From Schizophyllum amplum (taxonomy: Eukaryota; Basidiomycota; Agaricomycetes; Agaricales; Schizophyllaceae), in the NCBI GenBank assembly GCA_007026445.1, contig VDMD01000017.1, forward strand, positions 512,795 through 576,794: a stretch of DNA of 64,000 nucleotides, read 5' to 3'. Below are positions 8,201 to 17,176 of this stretch, in pieces. The notes beneath the pieces were generated by a model. That model was not told the DNA's origin. It did not search any database and saw nothing but the letters and a program-made list of their open reading frames with translations. The position numbers were made by a program, and so were the translations under genes. Numbering within the stretch: position 1 is the stretch's first letter; each line of letters opens with the position of its first letter.

Positions 8201-10236
8201 CAGTGAAAGGTCTGCCCACCAAAGTAGTGGACCCAGTCGCTCGCCTAGTAATAGAAGAACTGTCGTCAAAAATAAAACTGCCAGTCCCGGAGAGGGAAGC
8301 CGAAGTACGAGAGCTCGAACCGCCGCCACCAGTTTTTACTATGGCGCTCGATGAGAGCGACTTCAAGGCGGAAGTTGAGCTAGCAAGGAAGGAGACAGAA
8401 GCGCATAGCCTGGTGTGGAAGAGTCATCTCGCGAATATGGGGATCGACGAAAACCACGAGGTGTATAAGGCTTTTGTGATAAGCGAGAACGAGGAGGCGG
8501 CAAGGGGAGAAGAATTGGGGGCATACCCACCCAAGAAGCGGACCCTTGTCGCAAGGAACGAAGACGCCAACATGCGCCGAGCGCTGGACGCGTTAGAACG
8601 AACCGGGGACTTTGCAGACGCAGAGGTCCGCCGGAAAAATAAGGATAAAATAAAGAAGTGGGCACGGCACTATGAGGTGCATGGTGGACGGCTGTACCGC
8701 AAAAGCGATCACGATCAGCGGCCTCTACTGTGGGTGCCACCAGAAAAACGAATGGAGATGATGAGACAAGCGCATGATAGCTTGGGTCATCGAGGCGCCT
8801 GGGCAACCGGGAGTCAACTCTTGCTCCGATTCTGGTGGAAGGACCTTCGAGAGGACGTGGATTGGTTCGTTGGGACGTGCCACCCGTGTCAAGAACGGCT
8901 GAAAACAATCGTCAGGATTGCGCCCGTAATAACTTTCACACCAGCGCTATTCCAAGTGATTCACATAGATACCATGCATATGACCCCGGCTTCTAATGGT
9001 CGGAAATATATCATACATGCGCGGGACTCTCTGTCTGCTTGGGTAGAAGGACGAGCGCTGTCGAAGGAAACAGGGGAGCAAGTTGCGAGGTTCATACTCG
9101 AAGAGATAATCTGCCGTTGGGGATGTCCATCGGAAATTGTCACTGACAACGGACCACCCATCAAAGCCGGGCTTGCCTGGATCAAGGCGAAGTACGGGAT
9201 AGAACACATCAAGGTGTCTACGTACAATTCGCAAGGAAACGGGAAGGTGGAGCAGCTACACTGGGATATCAGACAGTCGTTGGCGAAAGCCACAGCCGGA
9301 CAGATGCACAAGTGGTACTTCTACTTGCATTTCGTATGGTGGGCAGACCGGGTGACACTGAGGAGAAGACTGGGAGTATCTCCTTACTTTCTAGTAACTG
9401 GAGCGCACCCCATCTTACCTCTAGACCTGGCAGAAGCTACCTGGCTAGTAGATTATCCCGGAGAATTCTTGAGCCGCGACGACCTGGTCGGGCTTCGCGC
9501 TCAAGCACTCGCGAAACACCACGATACCGTAAACCAAGTACGAGCAAGAATTACGCGAGAGAAGCGAGCGCGTCTATCCCGATACGAGCAGCAATACGGT
9601 ACGGTTATCAAAGTCCTAGACTTTAAACCCGGCGACCTAGTCCTCATAAGGAACACTCGTATCGAGAAATCACACAGTACTAAGATGCTGCCACGCTATT
9701 TGGGACCCATGGTGGTCCTAAGGCGCACTACGGGCGGGTCCTATATTGTCTGCGAAATGGATGGTACGGTCTATCATAGTAAAATCGGAGCGTTCCGTGT
9801 GCTGCCCTATAAAGCGCGCACAAGCATACCGTTGCCCGATAACATACAAGACTTGATTGACACGCCGCCAGACCGCATTGATGAGCTGATGAGGGAACCC
9901 GAGACAGAACACCCGGACGATGTGCCAAGCGAAGAGGAAGGCGCTGAAGCCCCGGACCAGGGGGTTGCGCAAGTGTTAGACGAGATAAATAGCGAGTTCG
10001 AAGCAATAAACGGTGCAAACCCCGTGGCAAGGCCTCTCTCTCCTATTCTCGAAGAAGATGAGACCCCAGGTCTACCGGACGATCCGCCAGATCTACCCTT
10101 GATTACTGCAGATCTACCAGAGGACCTAGGGGAAGACGAGATAGAACCAGTGGGGAGACCCGCGCGACAGCGAAAGCCATCGGGAGCGCTGGCGCGAGCG
10201 GGAGGCTGGGACGCGGTTTTGAAGCGAGTGCGATAG
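5248..10236 (+). CDS. pol: Pol: reverse transcriptase, RNase H and integrase
   Basis: This frame is -1 relative to the protease, open from 5248, with 43 nt overlap. Counting residues from 5338, RT has the Y-I-D-D box at 378-381, preceded by L-P-M-G-W. RNase H has acidic residues at 551, 595, 621 and 666 (the last in A-D-G-L-S-R). The integrase zinc domain is H1146-x4-H1151-x29-C1181-x2-C1184, and the catalytic core is D1211, D1270, E1305 (D-x58-D-x34-E). A GPY/F-like module follows, then an acidic tail; no chromodomain is evident. A second, degenerate zinc-like domain sits at 871-909 between RNase H and integrase. The first in-frame Met lies deep in the frame, so Pol probably comes from a second recoding event. 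Confidence 0.93.
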   Translation, partial: ASQGEAGVSGSFKELIPGLEDQGEAALQVEVDEGRRVWIKSIHKLENTKTYTQKDLQEAYLQAALDADEVEDEEGRKTLASFFGTNLVYSGKASDSLGDAPINGRPDSVYSDKRDRTYYDQRGRVREAVNSLDPPVSTLAGKKYKPVAMKVRPVYEHLPQQFRIVRNIQGDPEKDLPVLPTHPPEYTPTGRYTAERKEIIDKAHPGDFLWPEERKLLHYLMMVQHRGFAWNDDERGCFREDFFPAVDIPVIPHKPWVERNIPIPPGLYEEVCKIILKKIQAGVYEPSNSSYRSRWFCVVKKDGKSLRLVHSLEPLNAVTIAHSGLPPATDSLASWFSARACGGILDLFVGYDERLLAESSRDLTTFQTPFGAFRLRTLPMGWTNAVPIFHDDVTTILRPLIPELTIPYIDDVPIRGPETRYELKEGGYEVIPENTKIRRFVWEHLNNVNKVIQHMKYSGGTFSGTKAYLCVPEFDVVGHRCAYEGRKPEDNRIGVIQNWGACKDLSDVRSFLGVAGVYRMFIKDYAKIAEPLVKLTRKGVPFQWGPEQKEAQEALKDALVKSPPLQPVRYHVDWETVLGVDTSYKAVGWYIQQINPDDTKEFYYCRFGSEVLSERESQYSQPKRELFGLMRALLVAQYWLLGCRHLVIETDAKYIHGMLKNPGSGPNATINRWIEHILLFHFTLRHVSGKSHSIADGLSRRPLYVGDERRARTDGGDLELQGLRGFEVKYGLPDDTLDLEEFRDSIDTRGGYVQFSSPGIPRRDLFAREKKVQMAFLQFKQDCVAQGGEPTLGVLLASRGVTQPPRLPDPVENLKDEESLARYRELPRSEEDRRLDDDLWHLRDYFSQNPIDLSPLKWDELACLAADFRMSKSGRIYHKSKGGSALLVWPRDRWFLMNQAQSVVNNATFVEVWGLLKDKYWWPSMRQDVENYLGSCDGHLWDRKEILALPTKLPLTQGLLQVCYEPSESAVKVEGMSALEYELRTVKGLPTKVVDPVARLVIEELSSKIKLPVPEREAEVRELEPPPPVFTMALDESDFKAEVELARKETEAHSLVWKSHLANMGIDENHEVYKAFVISENEEAARGEELGAYPPKKRTLVARNEDANMRRALDALERTGDFADAEVRRKNKDKIKKWARHYEVHGGRLYRKSDHDQRPLLWVPPEKRMEMMRQAHDSLGHRGAWATGSQLLLRFWWKDLREDVDWFVGTCHPCQERLKTIVRIAPVITFTPALFQVIHIDTMHMTPASNGRKYIIHARDSLSAWVEGRALSKETGEQVARFILEEIICRWGCPSEIVTDNGPPIKAGLAWIKAKYGIEHIKVSTYNSQGNGKVEQLHWDIRQSLAKATAGQMHKWYFYLHFVWWADRVTLRRRLGVSPYFLVTGAHPILPLDLAEATWLVDYPGEFLSRDDLVGLRAQALAKHHDTVNQVRARITREKRARLSRYEQQYGTVIKVLDFKPGDLVLIRNTRIEKSHSTKMLPRYLGPMVVLRRTTGGSYIVCEMDGTVYHSKIGAFRVLPYKARTSIPLPDNIQDLIDTPPDRIDELMREPETEHPDDVPSEEEGAEAPDQGVAQVLDEINSEFEAINGANPVARPLSPILEEDETPGLPDDPPDLPLITADLPEDLGEDEIEPVGRPARQRKPSGALARAGGWDAVLKRVR

Positions 10237-10547
10237 AACCAAAGCCCGCGCAACGAAGTTATGGCGCCTCAAAATAGTGATGCCATTGACTTCGTAAGTG
10301 CAGAAGTAAACTACCGTACTACTAGTCTTTTACGGAACACAACAGCGAGCAAAGGGCAGGTACACTAATCGGTGTCTAAGAGTCCGAGTACCCGTGCCGC
10401 TCAAGCAGCCAGCCAACCCGTACGCTGCAGAAATACGGAAAGAATTACAAAGATGGCGAACGCAGCCTGGCAGATCGACACCAGAGAAAGTTGAAAGAAG
10501 GAACGGAGTGAGATAGAACCGCACGTATTCGCCTCAGCGCGGAGGAG
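10237..10547. other. Non-coding gap between pol and antisense gene A
   Basis: No frame with domain-like sequence. Short GATAGAACC motifs recur at 10231 and 10512. It presumably holds the 3' ends of the pol transcript and antisense gene A, which converge here. Confidence 0.4.
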
Positions 10548-11826
10548 TCAGGCGTCGGTGGCAGGCATGACCGTCTCGGCATCACTGCCCTCGGCGTCCT
10601 CGTCATCGGCCTGGGGGGCAGATTCGTCCTGAGTATCGACGTCCATCTCGTCGGAGATCACGGCCTTGGACTTAGGCGCGCGCTTGCCCTTGCCTTTGCC
10701 TTTCGCCTTACCGCTCTGAGGAAGTAAGAATGAGATAGGGCGCCAAGACGTAAGCAACAACGCACCTCGGTCGAGGATGACCCCGCGGCGGACCCACTGG
10801 GAAGGCCAGCGAGGAGAGCGGCCACGCCGTCGCGCTGCTCCTGGAGGTGCTGATGCACGAGATAGTGGACGCCGAGGGCGCAAGCCGTAGTCGCGAGCTG
10901 GGAGTCCAAGTCCTTCAGCATAGCCGAAAGGTGGTTGGGCTTGGGGCTGCCGAACGACGACGCCTTGGCAATGGTCTCCGCGACCTTTTCGAGTGCAGAC
11001 GCAGCGTCGGTACCGAGGAGAGCGGTGAAGATCGCCTCAGTGTTCGCCGCTCCGTGCTCAAGCTTGAGCTGGCCGTACGTGGTGATGTTGGGCAACTAAG
11101 GGAGGATCAGTAACGCTATTCGGGGCAGGGCACGGCACACGTACCTTGTGGGGACCAGCGGCGTCTAAGGCGTCAGCAAGAGCACGCTTAGTGGGCTTCT
11201 TGTCCACCACCAGAAGGACGTCCGGAGTCTGAACGCCAGGGATGAGCAGGGGCTTCTTGCCGCGGGCAGCACGCGGGGGCTTGGGGGGGGTCACGACCTC
11301 GACCTCCTCCTCCTTCGCAGCTTCAGCCGCGGCAACTTGAGCCTCTAGCTGAGAGAGAGCGTAAGCAACAGAACGATGAGGGTGGGATAGAACGACGCAC
11401 CATTGCCACAATCGCGTGAATGCGCTTCTTCACCGTAATAAACCCTGGGTACCGATCCGTCGGGGGCAGGTCGGGCGCGAAGGGGCTCTGCATGGCCAGG
11501 ATCAACTGCTTCATCTTGACGTAGATCTCAAGATGGTCGATGGTGGCAAAGGCGGTGTCCTCCACCACAACCTGATGAGAAGCGTCAGACACAAGACAGG
11601 TCCGCCTGAAATAAGGAGTTACCTGGCCCCAACTGAAAACGTCGCGGGTCGGGCGGTGAAATTGGTCTATGTTGTCCTTGAAGAAGGGGCTTTTGCGACC
11701 TTCCGGACTCGCCAGGTGGTGCCCGGATCGTGAGTACGCGACGAGGTCGAAAGTTTTGATGTGGGAAGCGACCTGGAGGGTGCGCGGCTGTCCCATGGAG
11801 GGAGTGGCGGATTTGGGAGGAGGCAT
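10548..11826 (-). CDS. Antisense cargo gene A: five-exon protein of unknown function
   Basis: Exons by splice signals: 11826-11623, 11571-11401, 11348-11145, 11095-10766, 10715-10548. All introns are 49-52 nt, GT...AG and phase 0, and every exon length is a multiple of three, giving 358 residues from ATG (M-P-P-P-K-S-A-T-P-S) to TGA. The frame stays open across all four junctions, which is hard to get by chance. The middle is Ala/Glu/Lys-rich and helical. The C-terminus has a Lys/Gly-rich tract resembling a nuclear localisation signal, then an acidic tail. No domain is recognised and no transmembrane segment is seen. It lies inside the retrotransposon, antisense to pol. It could be captured host sequence or an old accessory gene. 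Confidence 0.75.
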
Positions 11827-12367
11827 CCTGAGAGGAAAGACAGTGGAGGTTGGCTGAAGCGAGATAGAACCTTGCCTGTCCTTATATATCCTGGCCGAGG
11901 CGGAGGATCGACTGGACGGCAGAGGAAAGAAGTTTTACCCCGGCTTCAAGTAACGGATGTCTGCCGTAACGGCGAGGACGCCGTCTATTTTAGTGTGGGG
12001 GAGGATAGACTGTCTCGGGATATACACAGCCGCCTAGCGCAAATTTTCGCGTCAAAGTCAGCACGGATGAGGTCTTACAAAAAGAACTCAAACATCTGAC
12101 ACGTGACTTCGGTACCGAACGACGGAACAAAGCGAAAAGCCAACTTCGGCAAATTAGACACTTGTTCGCAATTTTGATCTTACTTCAGACAATGGAGGCA
12201 TCAAGAACAAGGATTTATATTGCCAAGAAGTAAGGAGCTATGTATATATGCCCAAGAAACAAGAACTCGACAGAGTAAATAAATAACAGAGTCCCGAGCA
12301 GGGCATGTAAGCAAGAAAGGGGGAGTAAAAAGATCCGAAAAACCCTAGGGAGCAGGCTGAGGGCGAG
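11827..12367. other. Spacer between antisense genes with duplicated polypurine tract
   Basis: No gene is seen. At 11989-12003 it holds TTTAGTGTGGGGGAG, an exact copy of the polypurine tract before the 3' LTR (14345-14359). Just before it, ACGCCGTCTAT (11979-11989) matches 11 bp near the LTR start. Confidence 0.55.
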
Positions 12368-14057
12368 TTAGAACGACCTAAGCATCCTGTAAAGGCTTGC
12401 ACTCACGCTGGCCAGACGGTCGGAGCGACGAAGGTTATAAGACCTAGCCTCGGCCCGGCTCAGGCGAGGAGGGACGGAATTCCCGGCGATGGGAGTCAGC
12501 GTCGGAACCCGCGGAAAACTCGATGGGGGAAGCCAGTAACGGACCCGCCCGTCACCGTCGTAAATGGCGGTGTATCCCTGCAGCCGATCCTAGATCCAGG
12601 ACGAGTTAACGTCGTACCAGGAAAATTGAAGAAAAACATACCTGTGTCACCCAGCGAATCGCGCAGCCTATCAAGGCCGGAAACGTCTCAGGGGAAGCCC
12701 TCGAATCAGAGGGCCCCGCCACGGCGTTGACGGCAGACTGAGGCAAAGAGGCGGTGGGTGCCGCAGGAACCTGCGACCGTTAGTAACAGTGCCAAGATGA
12801 GAGACGAGGTCCACTCACCTCTGTCGACTCTTGGGGTACCGGGGAAGGAGGTGGTACGGCCTCGGCAGTCGCCGCGGTCCCTGACTCTGACACTGGTGCT
12901 GGAGGCGCAGGAGACGGAACGCGAGGCGTAGGCTCGCGCGCCGGAGCAGGCCAGAAGCGGTTGGAGCCCGGATGGGCAGCCGCGTGCTGCAGGAAGCCTG
13001 GCTCATACCACACTTCCCGGGGCGGAGTACCGGCGCGGCGACGACGACGCACCAGCCCTACCGAGCTCTGAGGGGCAAGGTTGGGTGTGGAAATCACACG
13101 CGACTTCCTAGCGCGCTTCGGCGGCGGCTGGGTAGGATCAAGCGTAAACAAAGAAAGAAAAAGGCGAGACAGAACAGGAACACGTACCGGGGAAGCACGA
13201 GGTGGAGGAGACGCCGCCTGGCGGCGCTTCGCCTGCGCAGCTCGACCCCCAGCGCCCCGTTCAGCGTCGGTGGCGCAATCGCAATCCTGCAAAGAGAAAC
13301 CCTCGACGCCGAAGGAGCGCGCCAGAAGCATCAGCTCCGAATCAGGGATGTAGCGATCCTTGCGACGGGAGAGGCGCTTGTCCTAAAGCCGGATTAGTCT
13401 GTAACACGCGGAAGTTAGCGTAAGAAGGACTCACCAGCGCTTCATTCGCCCGGCGAATTCGCGTCTCCAGACTCGACGCCTTCGAAACCTCGTCCGGCAT
13501 CGGAATGTCCAGACCCACGGGGTTGAAAGTCATCCTGAAAATTAACTGTTAAGCAGTAAGAAGGAAAGGGGATAAATGAAAAACGCACGACGGGCGAGAG
13601 ATCGGGTGGTTCGAGTACCACTTGGGACCCGGCTTGGCGACGCGTAAGATGTCGTAGAAAAAGAAGAGGCAGGCGCGGACGACCTCTTGAGGCTTGCCGC
13701 GACTGCCTGGGTGGACGGTTTCTTCATAGAAAGCGTCGGCCAAACCGTGCTAGAACACGGAATGAGCCCTCTGCCAAGCTAGCCAGGAAATAAGCAAACT
13801 CACCAAGATCGAACGTATTTGGAGGGGGAGTGCGTTGTTCTTGCGAAGAGCGCGAACCAGGTTGTGGGGGGTAGGCTCCTGATCACCCAGGGCCGTGAGC
13901 AGGCGCGAGTTGACCGTCAGGATCTTGTCACTGAAGGTTTTAGCGCCCTTGCGCGACATCCGGTGCGTCTGCTCGCTGATGGGACGATCACGACGTGCTG
14001 TACGCCGGGGCTCAGTAAGGGCGAGACAGACGTAACGCAAAACTTACGAGTGGCCAT
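12368..14057 (-). CDS. Antisense cargo gene B: eight-exon protein of unknown function
   Basis: Exons by splice signals: 14057-14048, 13997-13804, 13749-13589, 13534-13435, 13382-13188, 13127-12819, 12770-12642, 12589-12368. The seven introns are 48-60 nt and GT...AG, and the frame is open throughout, giving 439 residues. The first exon encodes only M-A-T plus one base. The N-terminal 200 residues look globular, with many hydrophobic positions; the middle is Pro/Arg-rich with basic clusters (P-P-P-K-R-A-R-K) suggesting nuclear entry; the C-terminus is again ordered. No known family is recognised. The promoter would lie in the roughly 300 bp before the 3' LTR. The final exon could be extended by another splice, so the last 15 residues are uncertain. 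Confidence 0.72.
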
Positions 14058-14344
14058 GAGGGCAAGAGAGAAGGAGAAATAAGCTCGAAGAGGCCGTGCG
14101 GCGTTTAAGTACGTCAAACGGCGGCGACGGACCGGTCACGTGACGGCATGTTCGAAAGTTCAACTCCCGAGAAAGAGCCGTGAACTGAAGAAATGCCTGT
14201 AACTGGAATAAACCACCCACCATGCCGAGGCTCTGAGCTGGCTGGAGGGACCCTCTACACCCATTTGTGGGAAAATACGAACTCAGGTTCGAAGATAAAA
14301 AGATATGATGGGCTATTGAAGCCAGTGACCGAGGACGGTCAAGA

Positions 14345-14360
14345 TTTAGTGTGGGGGAGA
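14345..14360 (+). other. Polypurine tract for plus-strand priming
   Basis: The sequence ending GTGGGGGAGA directly abuts the 3' LTR at 14361, as required for plus-strand initiation. This independently fixes the LTR start at TAATACG. Confidence 0.75.
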
Positions 14361-15578
14361 TAATACGCCGTCTATAATTACGGGCTAGTTTTGCGGCATA
14401 ATGAGCAATAAGCCTAAGAAGGCAGTTACCCATCGGGAAGAACCCGAGCAACGTTCAGACTCATAGCGAGTACTGTGTTCACGGAGAGACCGGCTTAGAG
14501 ATAAAATAATAAGGATAGTAGCGAGGCCTCAGAGGACGGCAGTCACCAACTCCGCGCCGTCTAGGGACACATCCTACGAGTCCGGAGGCCCACCAGGGTT
14601 TTCCTTACCGATGAATATCGAAGATCTCACCTTAAAGTCGTATACTCGCCGCGTTCATCAGACCTGTCTAGCGAGAAGAACAGGGGGACCGATATCAAGG
14701 ATAGCCCAAAAGCATGCACAGAAGCCAGATAGAACTAGTTAGTATGAGCACGGACGAGCTAAGGTCTCGCGGTACAGGCGACGCCGGGGTTGACAATGCG
14801 CGGCACTCGCCGGGGCAGTTCCCACGGTTCGACTTTATGGCCAATACCCGAGACACTGAGTCGGAAGCTGATGCTTCGCCGCGGGAGGTCTATTACTGGG
14901 AGGATAGCGGCTGTTGCACAGCCTCTCGGCTGTAAACAAGCCCTCGGGAACCCTCAAAGCCGTAGAATTGAGGAGAGATCCCCCGAATCCAACTGGAACA
15001 AACAATGTGCCGTCTCCGGCAGGGCTTTAGGGCCATTCTGGACCACAAATACCGCATGGGGAGGCGGAAGACAACCGTATAGAACACCCGAGAACGCAGG
15101 ATTACGCGAGAAAAGCGTAGTAAAGCGCGGCGCGGCGCGGAAAGGGAATGACTCACAAGCATAGACCCGTTAACTATATAAGGCCTGGCATACGAGGGGA
15201 TGGGGGACGACTTTTGGGACGAGACCATCGTACTATCAGTTCTCCTACTGCCTCTCATTGAGACAGAATAAAAACCCGGCTCCTCTTTTGAGAAGCAACA
15301 ACAAAACTCGTGTGACTAAGGCGTGCTCCGCTTTTGCAACATAAGAATTTCCCAGTTAGACCTAGACGGAAGTGAACTACTTGCTGTCGAAGCCTATCCA
15401 GTACCTAAAGGCGTGCTAGTTCCATTTGATTCTCCCTTAGCAATACAAGTCGCAACTCGCAGCTCCTCACAGGGCACAAGAGCTTGACAAGACAGTTATT
15501 GTGTGTATTTAGGGGTTGGTGTGTGTGTCTATTGATTCTATCCCGCTGCTCTTGTTCTCGAGGCGCGCGTGCATATTA
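14361..15578 (+). repeat. 3' LTR, copy 1
   Basis: 1218 bp, the same length as the 5' LTR with no difference noticed. It ends TATTA and is followed by the target duplication TCGC at 15579-15582. AATAAA lies at 15267-15272. Confidence 0.93.
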
Positions 15579-16120
15579 TCGCCGTCCGGCGAGCAAGGTG
15601 TGTAACTCATTGTTTCTTTCAATCTCGTCACTGACTATCATAATAGCTCACTACATCGTCGACGGGGGGACGTACTCAGTCCCGTAGGCGATGAGTATAC
15701 GTATCGCCGTCCGACGAGCGAGGTGAGTGCTACGTCCAACGGCTTGGCATACGACTGACCCTCCCGCCTAGACAATGAGTATATGGATCGCCGTCCGCCG
15801 AGCGACATGATCGACGCGCCCGACGGTCTCCTAACACTCTCACGATGTACCCTCACCTTACGCCCACCAAGCGGCGAGCACCTAGGCGATGAGTATATGG
15901 ATCGCCGTCCGGCGAGCAGGCCATTGGTGAGTACTCAGCGGTCATTGGTCACGTTCGATCTGACTGAAACTTGTAGGCTCCTTCACCATTGTCGTTGCAC
16001 CACGCCCTCGATCTCGGACACATCCGACATGCCCCCCACCCCCCACCCTCGGACGCGATACGCCCTCTGCGCACCCCGCCTAGCACCAAAGCAACGTATC
16101 GCCGTCCGGCGAGCAGGCCA
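15579..16120 (+). repeat. Exon-like repeat modules, right part of split locus
   Basis: The interrupted third unit resumes at 15579. Further units start near 15687, 15770 and 15885, and a shortened one lies at about 16096-16116. Several are followed by donor-like GTGAGT or GTGTGT and, 45-60 nt on, by acceptor-like TAG, as on the left side. The units at 15885 and 16096 also share a trailing CAGGCCAT. Peptides encoded on the plus strand resemble D-E-Y-M-D-R-R-P. Reconnected across the LTR element, the seven units span about 1.2 kb. Confidence 0.5.
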
Positions 16121-16392
16121 TGCGTCGGGGACGTGTATTCTGTGAGTCCAACACTCTCCTCATCCGTATTCCGCTGACGTTTTCTTAGCAGATGGTGACC
16201 TTCTGGTGTCGTAGATGCCGGCGGAGTCGACGCCGCGTGTGAGGGGGAGGGCCGTGAGGATGTGGGGGGCAGTCCTAGGCGGGCCGCGAGGATGTGGGGG
16301 ACTTGTAGTGTGTTATCGGGGCCATGTATATCAGTAGTTTTGTAGCCCGTCGCTGTAAAGTCGAGTAGCTTTGGATATGAAATGTGTGGAAT

Positions 16393-16446
16393 GAAATACA
16401 ATGACTTGAAGAAAACAATGACTTGCAGAAATACAATGACTTGCAC
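16393..16446. repeat. Tandem repeat, about 17 bp unit
   Basis: Three units built on ACAATGACTTG(A/C)AGAAA. No coding context is apparent. Confidence 0.6.
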
Positions 16447-16962
16447 AGCACAAAGCCCGGAAAACAATCAAGTTGAACTTGTCGAACGAACGTGACTGTG
16501 AGGGCCTTGGCGCGGCGCGGGGGACTCGGGCATAAAAGGCACAAACACGATTGTATTCAGCTAGCTACGACTACCTACACGCCACCAGGTCCCTTGGCTT
16601 CAAAAAGTCCCGGGGAGGTCCCCCCCTCTCGCACAGGGAGCCTGCGCCCCCTCGCCCGAGAGCGCCCGTGCTTTAACGAGGTCGAGAGCTGGAGAGACGA
16701 GGTGAGTGCAGTCGCAACAAAGGTCACCTACCCATCCCTCCTCGGCTGCCCGTCGCACAAGCTCACGCTAGCCCGCCCCCGCACACCTTCGCAGTCCCGC
16801 ACTCGTCGCTACCGAGGACGCGGCGCACCGCGGGGCTTGGCGAGAGGGAGTATAAAAGCCCCTCCCCTCTCGCCCTTCCCTCCATCATTCCCTCCCCCCC
16901 CTCTCGCCTCGCCGCTGGTCGTGCTCATCGCCGCCAGTCGTGCCGTCGTCGCATCCCGGGGT

Positions 16963-17035
16963 CATGCTGGTAGAGTCCATGCTGGTAGAGGCCATGCTGG
17001 TCGAGGCCATGCTGGTTGGAGGTATGCTGGCATGC
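16963..17035 (+). repeat. 15 bp minisatellite in a short open frame
   Basis: Four to five copies of CATGCTGGTAGAGGC. Read from the ATG at 16964 they encode M-L-V-E-(S/A) repeats at the start of a 62-residue open frame ending at 17152. A TATAAAAG at 16851-16858 and a C/T-rich stretch precede it, so a small transcript is possible. The protein is not recognised. Confidence 0.5.
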
Positions 17036-17082
17036 AGGAGAAGGGTCGGGTCAGTAGTCAGTAGTAGTCTTCGACGTGGCAC

Positions 17083-17127
17083 GCCCCCGGACATGGGCCC
17101 CTGTAGGGGGAACCCATGTCCGGGGGC
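17083..17127. repeat. Perfect inverted repeat, 15 bp arms
   Basis: GCCCCCGGACATGGG (17083-17097) and its exact complement CCCATGTCCGGGGGC (17113-17127) enclose a 15 nt loop holding a second small hairpin, CCCC-TGTA-GGGG. It is followed by a convergent gene end at 17177. It could be a transcript-end structure or a relic of a foldback element. Confidence 0.7.
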
Positions 17128-17176
17128 CCACAAAAGGAGGGATGGGCGCTAGACACCTATGAAATCTCATGCCGCT

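Larger units (their letters stand above)
731..15578 (+). mobile_element. Complete Ty3-type LTR retrotransposon with antisense cargo genes (copy 1)
   Basis: The element runs LTR (731-1948), primer-binding site, gag, protease, RT-RNase H-integrase, two antisense spliced genes, polypurine tract, LTR (14361-15578). Both LTRs are 1218 bp and look identical by eye. The target duplication is TCGC (727-730 and 15579-15582), and the empty site can be reconstructed as TATCGCCGTCC inside a module of the flanking repeat family. Domain order RT then RNase H then integrase places it with Ty3/Gypsy. At 14.85 kb it is large for a fungal Ty3 element; the excess is mainly the 4 kb between pol and the 3' LTR. 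Identical LTRs and open frames suggest recent transposition. Confidence 0.95.

Noticed and set aside
8960..9311. Minus-strand frames within pol
   Set aside because: They overlap the conserved integrase core on the sense strand and have no splice-consistent structure, unlike the antisense genes downstream of pol.
453..16116. Spaced near-identical repeats resembling a CRISPR array
   Set aside because: Units are unevenly spaced, spacers resemble introns and exons, the units diverge, and the context is a eukaryotic genome with spliced genes.
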